Of a DNA stretch of 64,000 nt, positions 55,125-62,756 are shown one piece after another. The notes beneath the pieces were generated by a model that saw nothing but the letters and a program-made list of their open reading frames with translations, was not told the origin of the DNA and did not search any database. Position numbers and translations under genes: made by a program. Source of the DNA: Mycolicibacterium flavescens (lineage in GTDB: Bacteria; Actinomycetota; Actinomycetes; Mycobacteriales; Mycobacteriaceae); assembly GCA_900637135.1 (NCBI GenBank), contig LR134353.1, positions 1,302,001 through 1,366,000 of the forward strand, read 5' to 3'. Positions within the stretch are counted from its first letter, which is position 1. The number at the start of each line of letters is the position of its first letter.

Positions 55125-55679
55125 GTGACTCACAGCACGCGCGTGACCCGCTGCCTGGCCCTCGCGGCCGCCGTGGTCATTCCGCTGTCCGCATGCTCGG
55201 ATTCCGAACCCGCAGGCCCGCAAGTGCCCGAGGACACCACAGCTCCCACGGAGAACGTCTCGCACGGCCCGTTCTTCCCCCAATGCGGCGGCATCAGCGA
55301 CCAGGAGGTCATCAAGCAGACCCGGATTCCCGGGCTGATCAACACCGCGAAAACCTCCGTCGGATGTCAGTGGCTGGCCGGTGGCAGCATCCTGGGTCCG
55401 CACTTCTCGTTCACCTGGTTCCGCGGCAGCCCGATCGGGCGTGAACGCAAGACCATGGAACTGTCGCGCACCGCGGTCGAAGACATCAGCATCGAAGGCC
55501 ACGACGGGTTCATCGGGTACAGCGAGGACCCGATCAACGGCGTCAACCTCTGCGAGATCGGCATCCAGTTCGACGACGACTTCATCGAGTGGTCGGTCAG
55601 CTACGGCGCGAAGCCGTTCCCGGATCCGTGCGAGGTGGCCAAGGAACTGACCCGCCAATCGATTGTGAACTCCGAATGA
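55125..55679 (+). CDS. lprB: Lipoprotein LprB-like
   Basis: A 184-residue exported lipoprotein: signal peptide to LSAC with Cys24, then a Pro/Thr-rich stretch (EPAGPQVPEDTTAPTENV) and a globular domain with FFPQCGGISDQEVIKQTRIPGL, SVGCQWLAG and LCEIGIQFDDDFIEW; the Cys pairs may form disulfides. The DUF3558 family is the likely assignment. GTG 55125 is leaderless (TACAGT). The stop overlaps the lprC start (ATGA), so both are one operon, as Rv1274-Rv1275. Function not known. Confidence 0.92.
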   Translation: MTHSTRVTRCLALAAAVVIPLSACSDSEPAGPQVPEDTTAPTENVSHGPFFPQCGGISDQEVIKQTRIPGLINTAKTSVGCQWLAGGSILGPHFSFTWFRGSPIGRERKTMELSRTAVEDISIEGHDGFIGYSEDPINGVNLCEIGIQFDDDFIEWSVSYGAKPFPDPCEVAKELTRQSIVNSE

Positions 55680-56233
55680 GAACCGCGTCCGCTCGTCGGC
55701 TGATCGCGGGCATGGTCGCCGTGCTCGCTTCGTTGTCCGTGCTCACCGGTTGCACCCAGACGGTCGAAGGCACGGCGGCCAAATCGGGGACGGGCGGCGG
55801 ACCGCGCAACGAAGACTCCGAGCGCCAGTACCCGAACCTGCTCAAGGAGTGCGAGGTGCTGACCGAAGACATCCTCGCCGAGACCGTCGGCGCCGACCCC
55901 CTCGACATCCAGAGCACGTTCGTCGGTGCGGTGTGCCGCTGGCAGGCGGCCAACCCGGGTGGCCTCATCGACATCACCAGATTCTGGTTCGAACAGGGCG
56001 ATCTGGACCACGAGCGCGAGGTGGCCCAGCGACTGGACTATCGGATCGAAGACCGCAGGGTCGCTGGGATCCAGTCCATCGTGATGCGGCCGAACGATCC
56101 GAACGGGGCGTGCGGTGTGGCCAGCGACGCGGCCGGGGTGGTCGGTTGGTGGATCAACCCGCAGTCGCCGGGGATGGACGCCTGCGGAATGGCGATCAAG
56201 CTGATGGAGTTGACGCTCGCCACCCGCGCGTAG
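55676..56233 (+). CDS. lprC: Lipoprotein LprC-like
   Basis: A 185-residue lipoprotein, signal peptide MRTASARRLIAGMVAVLASL and then SVLTGC with Cys26. Domain of the same DUF3558-type as LprB: NLLKECEVLTEDILAETVGADPLD, AVCRWQAANPGGLIDITRFWFEQGDLDHER, GACGVASDAAGVVGWWI. The two lipoproteins appear to be ancient duplicates. Translationally coupled to lprB by ATGA. Convergent with SixA gene. Confidence 0.92.
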   Translation: MRTASARRLIAGMVAVLASLSVLTGCTQTVEGTAAKSGTGGGPRNEDSERQYPNLLKECEVLTEDILAETVGADPLDIQSTFVGAVCRWQAANPGGLIDITRFWFEQGDLDHEREVAQRLDYRIEDRRVAGIQSIVMRPNDPNGACGVASDAAGVVGWWINPQSPGMDACGMAIKLMELTLATRA

Positions 56234-56242
56234 CTTCGCCGG

Positions 56243-56761
56243 CTAGCGCGGCACGTGGAAGGTGACCAGCGCGGCGCCGTCGAGGGTGAGCCGGTTCCAC
56301 GGTTCGCCGGTGCGCAACACCGCGATGGACGACGTCGGGAACTTCAGCGAGATCTGTTCGGCCGCACCGGTGTTGCTGCCGTCCACGGTGGCCAGGCCGA
56401 GCGCGACACCCGACATCGCTGGCTCGTGGCCGATCACCAGCAGGGTGCCGACCTCGAAGTCGAAGTGTGATTGGACCCGGTTGATCTCGTCGATCACCGC
56501 TCCCGGAGTCGCGTCGTAGAGGCGATCGCGGTACTCGACGGGCGCGGCGATGCGGGTGCGTGCGAGCGTCTCGCGGGTGCGGGTCGCGGTGGAACACAAC
56601 ACGGCGTCGACGGCGGGCGCGTGGGCGCGCAGCCAGTCGCCGGCCAACCCGGCCTCGCGCACGCCCCTCGGCGCCAGCGGGCGGTCGTGGTCGCCGACCC
56701 CCGGCGGGTAGTCCGACTTGGCGTGCCGGAGCAACAGCAGCGTGCGGTACCGGTCGGTCAC
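56243..56761 (-). CDS. SixA-type phosphohistidine phosphatase (Rv1276c-like)
   Basis: A 172-residue histidine phosphatase of the branch-1 family. It starts TDRYRTLLLLRHAKSDYP; RHAKSD is the RHG-like phosphohistidine motif. Other residues: LAPRGVREA, STATRTRETL, and GHEPAMSG with the second catalytic His. Start is GTG 56761, supported by TACCGT (56769-56774, minus strand), 7 nt before it, a leaderless start. Candidate target is a phosphorylated histidine; in E. coli SixA acts on the phosphotransferase system protein NPr, but the actinobacterial target is unknown. Confidence 0.9.
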   Translation of the reverse strand: MTDRYRTLLLLRHAKSDYPPGVGDHDRPLAPRGVREAGLAGDWLRAHAPAVDAVLCSTATRTRETLARTRIAAPVEYRDRLYDATPGAVIDEINRVQSHFDFEVGTLLVIGHEPAMSGVALGLATVDGSNTGAAEQISLKFPTSSIAVLRTGEPWNRLTLDGAALVTFHVPR

Positions 56762-56864
56762 CGGACTAACGGTAAGGCATGCCGCCGCACCTCCCGGGAC
56801 TTGTCGGCGTGCCGCCCTACACTCGCGGTGCCCGGCAAACACACCAGGGGAAGGGGGCGCTGAG

Positions 56865-58013
56865 ATGCGATTCGTGCACACCGCCGACTGGCAACTCGGG
56901 ATGACGCGATACTTCCTCAATGGTGAGGCGCAGCCCCGTTATTCGGCAGCGCGCCGCGACGCGGTGGCCGAGCTGGGACGGGTGGCCGCCGAGACCGGTG
57001 CGGAGTTCGTCGTCGTCGCCGGCGACGTCTTCGAGCACAACCAGCTCGCGCCACGCGACATCAGCCAGTCGCTCGAGGCCATGCGCACCATCGGCGTTCC
57101 CGTCTATCTGCTGCCGGGCAACCACGACCCGCTCGACGCCTCGTCGGTCTACACCAGCCCGCTGTTCGTCGCCGAGTGCCCCGACAACGTGTCGGTCCTC
57201 GACCGCGCCGGTGTGCACGAGGTGCGGCCCGGCCTCGAACTGGTCGCGGCGCCGTGGACCTCGAAGGCGCCGTCGTCGGACCCCGTTGCGGGCGTGCTCG
57301 AGGGTCTTTCCGCCGACGGGGTGACGCGGGTCGTCGTCGGCCACGGCGGTGTGGACATCTTCGTGCCGGACAAGGAGCGGCCGTCGCTGATTCGGCTGGC
57401 GGCGCTGGAGGCGGCCGTCGATCGGGGCGCCGCGCACTATGTGGCTCTGGGGGACAAGCACTCTCGGATGCAGGTCGGGTCCACCGGGCGGATCTGGTAT
57501 TCCGGGTCGCCGGAGGTCACCAACTACGACGACATCGAAACGGACCCGGGCCATGTGCTGATCGTCGACATCGACGAGGACGACCCTGCCCGTCCGGTGA
57601 CCGTCGAACCGCGGAAGGTGGGCCGCTGGCGGTTCGTCACGCTGCGCCGCGGAGTGGACAGCGACCGCGACGTCGCGGACCTGGACATCAACCTGGATCT
57701 GTTGCCGGACAAGGAACGCACCGTGGTCCGGCTCGCGTTGACCGGATCGTTGACGGTCACCGACAAGGCCGCCCTCGACACCTGCCTGGACAAGTACGCC
57801 CGACTCTTCGCCGCGTTGAGGGTGGACGACAAGCAGAGCGACATCGCGGTCGTTCCCGCCGACGGCGAGTTCGACGACCTCGGTATCGGCGGCTTCGCCG
57901 CATCGGCCGTCGACGAACTGGTCGCGACCGCACGCTCGGACGGCGAGGCGGCCGATGACGCCCGAGCGGCCCTGGCGTTGCTGCTGCGGCTATCGGATCG
58001 GGGTGTGGCGTGA
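56865..58013 (+). CDS. SbcD/Mre11-like nuclease (Rv1277-like)
   Basis: A 382-residue metallophosphoesterase that would pair with the following SbcC-like ATPase to process DNA ends. Motifs: I HTADWQLG (the usual DxH is DxQ), II VVVAGDVFEHN, III LPGNHDPLD, IV VVVGHGGVD, V ALGDKHSRMQ. The Gln substitution for the His that binds metal is notable but may be common in this subgroup, which resembles B. subtilis YhaO. AGGGGAAGGGGGC lies before ATG 56865. GTGA overlap with the next gene. Position of Rv1277. Confidence 0.9.
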   Translation: MRFVHTADWQLGMTRYFLNGEAQPRYSAARRDAVAELGRVAAETGAEFVVVAGDVFEHNQLAPRDISQSLEAMRTIGVPVYLLPGNHDPLDASSVYTSPLFVAECPDNVSVLDRAGVHEVRPGLELVAAPWTSKAPSSDPVAGVLEGLSADGVTRVVVGHGGVDIFVPDKERPSLIRLAALEAAVDRGAAHYVALGDKHSRMQVGSTGRIWYSGSPEVTNYDDIETDPGHVLIVDIDEDDPARPVTVEPRKVGRWRFVTLRRGVDSDRDVADLDINLDLLPDKERTVVRLALTGSLTVTDKAALDTCLDKYARLFAALRVDDKQSDIAVVPADGEFDDLGIGGFAASAVDELVATARSDGEAADDARAALALLLRLSDRGVA

Positions 58014-60631
58014 AACTGCACCGTCTGGTCCTCACCAATTACCGAGGTATCACCCGCCGGGAGATCGAATTTCCCGACCACGGCGTGGTGATCGTCAGCG
58101 GGGCGAACGAGATCGGCAAGTCGTCGATGATCGAGGCGCTGGACCTGCTGATCGAAGCCAAGGACCGGTCGGCGAAAAAGGAGGTGAAAGAGGTCAAGCC
58201 GACGCATGCCGACGTCGGTGCCGAGGTCGAGGCCGAGATCTCGACCGGCCCATATCGTTTCGTGTACCGCAAGCGTTTCCACAAACGCTTTGAGACCGAG
58301 CTGACGATTGTGGAGCCGCGCCGCGAACAGCTCACCGGCGACGAGGCGCACGACCGCGTTCGGGCCATGCTCGACGAGACCGTCGACACGTGCCTGTGGC
58401 AGGCCCAGCGGGTGCTGCAGTCCGGGTCGACGGCGGCGGTGGACCTGTCCGGATGTGACGCGCTGTCCCGTGCGCTCGACGTGGCTGCCGGTGAGGCCGT
58501 GCAACTTTCGGGTGCCGAACCGCTGCTGGTCGACCGCGTCGAAGACGAATACCTGCGTTACTTCACCCGCACCGGCAGGCCCACGGGTGAATGGGCCGCT
58601 GCCGTCAATCGATTGCGAACGGCCGAGGAGGTGTTGGCCGAGGCGGCGGCCGCCGTCGCGCAGGTTGACGACGCTGTTCGCAGGCACGCCGCGCTCACCG
58701 ACGAACTGGCCCGGTTGACCGCACAGCGCACCGACGCGGCGAAGCAGGTCGCCATTGCGCAGAACGCCGCCGACGAGGTGGCCGCGCTGAGGGGACAGCT
58801 CAAGGAAGCCGAGTTGGTTCTCGCGGCGGCGCAGGCCAACCACGACACGTCGCGTACCGCGGTCGAGGAGCGGCGCCGCCTGCGTGCCGACATCGAGCAG
58901 CGGACCGCCGCGATGGCCGACCTAGAGACTGCGGCGGCCCAGGCCGGCGAGAACCAGTCGACGGCCGCCGAGGTGGCCGAGCTCGCCGAGGCCGCCGCCG
59001 AGCAGGCACGGAAAGCGTTGGCGGACACTCAGTCCCGCGTCGAAGCGGCGCGCAGCGCCGTTCAACGCCTTGCCGACCGCGACGAGGCCGATCGCATCAC
59101 CGCGCAACTGTCGAAGATCGAGACCGCTCAGCGTGAACTCGACGGCGTGCTGGACGAACTCGCCGAGGTTCGGGTGACCGGTGAGAGAATGCGGGCCATC
59201 GAATCCGCCAAAGCGACGGTCGACGCCGTGGCGGCACAGGTCGAGCTGGCGTCGGCCCACATCGAGCTGATCGCGACGGCCGACGTCGAGGTACGCGTCG
59301 GGGGCCAGGCGATCACCCTCGGCGCCGGCGAGGCGTGGAGGGCCAGCATCAGCGCCGAGACCGCCATCGAGGTGCCGGACCTGCTGATCGCTCGGCTGGT
59401 GCCCGGCACGCCCGCCTCGCAGACGCAAGCCAAACTCAATGCGGCACAAGATATGCTGGCGTCGGCGCTGACGGCGTGCGGCGTGAACGACGTCGCCGAG
59501 GCACGCGCCCTCGATCAGCGGCGGCAGCAGTTGATCACCACCCGGGACCGGCTGGGCGCGAGGGTCGAGGTGCTGACGGGCGACGAACCGGCCGACCGGC
59601 TCAGGGCGCGGCTTGCTGACCTCAAGGCGCGTCAGCCGGAGGTGGCCGAACTGTTCGATATCGACGCCGACGCAGCCCGCGCCGAGCTCGACGCGGCGAG
59701 CGCCGCGCAGAAGCAGGCGATCGCCGATTGTGAAAAGCAGCGCAAGGTCGCCGAGGAGGCCGCTAAGCGGTTGGGGGAGTGCGACACCCGATCGACCGTG
59801 CAGCACGAGAAGTTGGCCGGTGCGCAGTCCGAGCTTGCGCTTGCCCGGGAACGGTTGGAGGGGCAGCGCGCCACTGTCGGTGACGACGAGCTGGCGGTGC
59901 GGGCTCAGGCGCATGCCGACGAAGCGCTGCGGGCCACGGCGCTGGTCGAGGAATTGAGCCAGGAGCTGGCCCGCGCCGAGCCCGACGCCGTGGCCGCGGC
60001 TCTTCAGGAGGCGACGCGCCGGGCCGACACCCTGTCGGCCGGGCACGACCAGATGGCTGAGGAGTTGCGGGAAGTCAGCACGCGGTTGACGGTGTACGGC
60101 ACCGAGGGCCGCAAGGGCAAGCTCGACGAGGCGGAGACGGAGCGGGAGCACGCCCTCGCCGAATACGAAAGAGTGCAGCACCGCGCGCGGGCCGCGGAGC
60201 TGTTGCGGTCGGTGATCGCTAGGCACCGCGACTCCACCCGGCTGCGTTACGTCGAGCCGTTCCGCGGCGAAGTGGAGCGGTTGGGCCGCATGGTGTTCGG
60301 GGACAGCTTCGAGGTGGAAGTCGACAGTGCGCTACGGATCTGCACCCGTACGCTGTCGGGCCGCACCGTGCCATACGACTCGCTGTCCGGTGGGGCCAAG
60401 GAACAACTCGGCATCGTGGCGCGGCTGGCCAGCGCGGCGCTGGTGGCCAAGGAGGACAGCGTGCCGGTGGTCATCGACGACGCGCTCGGATTCACCGATC
60501 CCGACCGCCTGGTCAAGATGGGTGCGGTGTTCAACGCGGTGGGCGGCGACGGGCAGGTCATCGTGCTGACGTGCAGCCCGCAGCGGTACGCGGCCGTCGA
60601 CGGAGCCCAGCACATCGCGCTCACGGCATAG
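58010..60631 (+). CDS. SbcC/Rad50-like ATPase without zinc hook (Rv1278-like)
   Basis: An 873-residue ATPase. N-terminal Walker A is SGANEIGKSSMIEALDLL, with KLHRLVLTNYRGI before it. Long Ala/Glu-rich coiled coils extend over about residues 200-760. A beta-rich segment (VEVRVGGQAITLGAGEAWRA) interrupts them near 420-450; no CxxC hook is found. The C-terminal end holds signature YDSLSGGAKEQLGIVARLASAAL and Walker B VPVVIDDALGFTDPDR. It resembles YhaN rather than classical SbcC. Forms a complex with the preceding nuclease; translationally coupled (GTGA). Position of Rv1278. Confidence 0.9.
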   Translation: MKLHRLVLTNYRGITRREIEFPDHGVVIVSGANEIGKSSMIEALDLLIEAKDRSAKKEVKEVKPTHADVGAEVEAEISTGPYRFVYRKRFHKRFETELTIVEPRREQLTGDEAHDRVRAMLDETVDTCLWQAQRVLQSGSTAAVDLSGCDALSRALDVAAGEAVQLSGAEPLLVDRVEDEYLRYFTRTGRPTGEWAAAVNRLRTAEEVLAEAAAAVAQVDDAVRRHAALTDELARLTAQRTDAAKQVAIAQNAADEVAALRGQLKEAELVLAAAQANHDTSRTAVEERRRLRADIEQRTAAMADLETAAAQAGENQSTAAEVAELAEAAAEQARKALADTQSRVEAARSAVQRLADRDEADRITAQLSKIETAQRELDGVLDELAEVRVTGERMRAIESAKATVDAVAAQVELASAHIELIATADVEVRVGGQAITLGAGEAWRASISAETAIEVPDLLIARLVPGTPASQTQAKLNAAQDMLASALTACGVNDVAEARALDQRRQQLITTRDRLGARVEVLTGDEPADRLRARLADLKARQPEVAELFDIDADAARAELDAASAAQKQAIADCEKQRKVAEEAAKRLGECDTRSTVQHEKLAGAQSELALARERLEGQRATVGDDELAVRAQAHADEALRATALVEELSQELARAEPDAVAAALQEATRRADTLSAGHDQMAEELREVSTRLTVYGTEGRKGKLDEAETEREHALAEYERVQHRARAAELLRSVIARHRDSTRLRYVEPFRGEVERLGRMVFGDSFEVEVDSALRICTRTLSGRTVPYDSLSGGAKEQLGIVARLASAALVAKEDSVPVVIDDALGFTDPDRLVKMGAVFNAVGGDGQVIVLTCSPQRYAAVDGAQHIALTA

Positions 60632-60730
60632 CCGCATCCGTGTACGGACCGGCGGTCGGTGGCGCCGATCTCCGGTCGGGTTTCCTCCACTTGCGCGTTT
60701 CTCCGTCCCGGAAAACCTAGACTCCGGCGG

Positions 60731-62266
60731 ATGGAAGCCGACTACATCGTCGTGGGAACCGGCTCGGCAGGGTCGGTGGTGGCCGCCCGGCTCAGCGACG
60801 ATCCGTCCGTCCGGGTCGTCGCACTGGAAGCGGGTCCGCATGACAAGGACAAGTTCATCCGCATCCCCGCGGGCTTCGTCAAGTTGTTCCGCGGCCCGAT
60901 GGACTGGGACTACCTGACCGAACCGCAGAAAGAGCTCGACGGCCGCCAAATCTATTGGCCGCGAGGCAAGATGGTCGGCGGGTCATCGTCGATGAACGCG
61001 ATGATGTGGGTCCGTGGATTCGCCGCCGACTACGACGAATGGGGCCAGGCCGCCGGCGAGCAGTGGGACTACGCGCACCTCGAGCCGTACCTGCGCCGTA
61101 TCGAAGCGGGTCCGCTCTCCATCAGCAAGCAGCGCAGCCCGCGCAGCGCCACCGCCAAATGGCTCACCGCTGCCGAGGAGTGCGGCTACCGCATCGAGAA
61201 GCCGAACCAGGCAGCGCCAGAAGGCTTCTGCGAGACGCTGGTCACCCAGCGCCGCGGTGCCCGGTGGAGCGCCGCCGATGCCTACCTCAAGCCCGCCCTC
61301 AAGCGCAAGAACCTCACGCTCGAAACGGAGGCGCTGGCGACCAGGGTGGTGTTCGAGGGCCGGCGCGCCGTCGGCGTCGAGATCGACCAGAACGGTGCCC
61401 GTCGCGTCATGAAGGCCCGGCGCGAGGTGGTGTTGTGCGGCGGCGCCATCAACAGCCCGCAGCTGTTGATGCTGTCGGGCATCGGCGACGGCGAACGGTT
61501 GGCCGAGCACGGCATCCAGACGCTGGTCCATGCCCCGGACGTCGGAGCCAACCTCCTCGACCACTTCATCGCGGCACTCGGCTTCGACGTTCCCAACGAC
61601 AGTCTGTTCGCCGCCGAGAAGCCGCTTCAGCTGCTCAACTACCTGCTGCGACGCCGCGGGATGCTCACCTCGAACGTGGGGGAGGCCTACGGTTTCGTCC
61701 GGAGCCGACCCGACCTCGCGCTGCCCGATTTGGAGCTGATCTTCGCCCCGGCCCCGTTCTTCGAGGAGGGCATCGGCGACCCCTACGACACGCACGCCGT
61801 CGTCCTGGGGACAGTCCTGCTCAAGCCGGCCAGCAGCGGCACCATCGAACTGCGTTCGGCCGACCCGGCGGACAAGCCGATCATCGACCCGCGCTATCTC
61901 ACCGATCCCGACGGCGCCGACCGTGCGGCGGTGATGGCCGGCCTGCGTATCTGCGCCATCATCTCCCAGGCGCCCGCGCTCGAGGGCGTCATCGGCAAGA
62001 TCGCGCGGCCCCTCGACTCAGCGGCGCTCGATGAAGCGACGCTCGAACGCGCGCTCGCCACGTTCTCGCACACGCTGTACCACCCGGTCGGCACGTGCCG
62101 CATGGGCCGCGACGACGCGAGCGTGGTCGACCCGAATCTGCGCGTCCGCGGCGTCGAAGGGCTGCGAGTCGCCGACGCGTCGGTGATGCCGGCGATCATC
62201 CGCGGGCACACCCACGCGCCCAGCGTGCTCATCGGGGAGAAGGCCGCCGAGCTACTGCGTGCCTGA
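60731..62266 (+). CDS. GMC-family FAD oxidoreductase (Rv1279-like)
   Basis: A 511-residue glucose-methanol-choline family flavoenzyme. FAD-binding YIVVGTGSAGSVVAARLSDD at the start, GGSSSMNAMMWVRG, the signature NSPQLLMLSGIG, and the catalytic His in YHPVGTCRMG and GHTHAPSVLIGEKAA at the end. It may oxidise an alcohol such as choline or an aromatic alcohol; mycobacterial Rv1279 is predicted choline-like, but specificity is not seen. ATG 60731 is 7 nt after TAGACT (60718-60723), a leaderless start. Confidence 0.93.
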   Translation: MEADYIVVGTGSAGSVVAARLSDDPSVRVVALEAGPHDKDKFIRIPAGFVKLFRGPMDWDYLTEPQKELDGRQIYWPRGKMVGGSSSMNAMMWVRGFAADYDEWGQAAGEQWDYAHLEPYLRRIEAGPLSISKQRSPRSATAKWLTAAEECGYRIEKPNQAAPEGFCETLVTQRRGARWSAADAYLKPALKRKNLTLETEALATRVVFEGRRAVGVEIDQNGARRVMKARREVVLCGGAINSPQLLMLSGIGDGERLAEHGIQTLVHAPDVGANLLDHFIAALGFDVPNDSLFAAEKPLQLLNYLLRRRGMLTSNVGEAYGFVRSRPDLALPDLELIFAPAPFFEEGIGDPYDTHAVVLGTVLLKPASSGTIELRSADPADKPIIDPRYLTDPDGADRAAVMAGLRICAIISQAPALEGVIGKIARPLDSAALDEATLERALATFSHTLYHPVGTCRMGRDDASVVDPNLRVRGVEGLRVADASVMPAIIRGHTHAPSVLIGEKAAELLRA

Positions 62267-62291
62267 TAGCCGCGAGTGTCAAGATGGTTCC

Positions 62292-62756
62292 ATGGCCGAG
62301 CGCGACCGCGACGACGCCGGGCGTCCCCGCAACACCCGACCCCGCGATGCTCTAGGGCGGCCGCTGCCCCACGGCAGCGAGGGTGTCGAGCGCATCCCCG
62401 ACGACCTCGACCTGCCGCCGACCGAGACCCTCGCCTACGCCCAGGAGCTCCTCGACGACGGCATGGCGTTTCACGCGCACGAGGTGTTGGAGGCGGCGTG
62501 GAAGAACGGCCCGGACGCCGAACGCACGCTCTGGCAGAGCCTGGCCCAACTCGCCGTCGGCATCACGCACATCCAACGCGGAAACACCCAGGGAGCGCTG
62601 GCGGTGTTGGACCGCGCACGCGCTGGTCTGGCCGACGCCTCGGTCGCCCACGACGTCGACGTCCCGGGACTCGTCGACTATGCCCAGACGCTCATCGACG
62701 ACCTCGAAGCGGGAGCGGCGATCGACCCGCAGCGATTGCGGCCGCGCCTGCACTAG
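62292..62756 (+). CDS. DUF309 protein
   Basis: A 154-residue protein with a polar 40-residue N-terminus and a helical DUF309 domain carrying FHAHEVLEAAWKNGPDAERTLWQSLAQLAVGITHIQRGN. The conserved His/Glu pair of HAHE resembles a possible metal or active site. Function unknown. Start ATG 62292. Its stop overlaps by 4 nt the convergent oppA stop. Not recalled from this position in M. tuberculosis. Confidence 0.85.
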   Translation: MAERDRDDAGRPRNTRPRDALGRPLPHGSEGVERIPDDLDLPPTETLAYAQELLDDGMAFHAHEVLEAAWKNGPDAERTLWQSLAQLAVGITHIQRGNTQGALAVLDRARAGLADASVAHDVDVPGLVDYAQTLIDDLEAGAAIDPQRLRPRLH

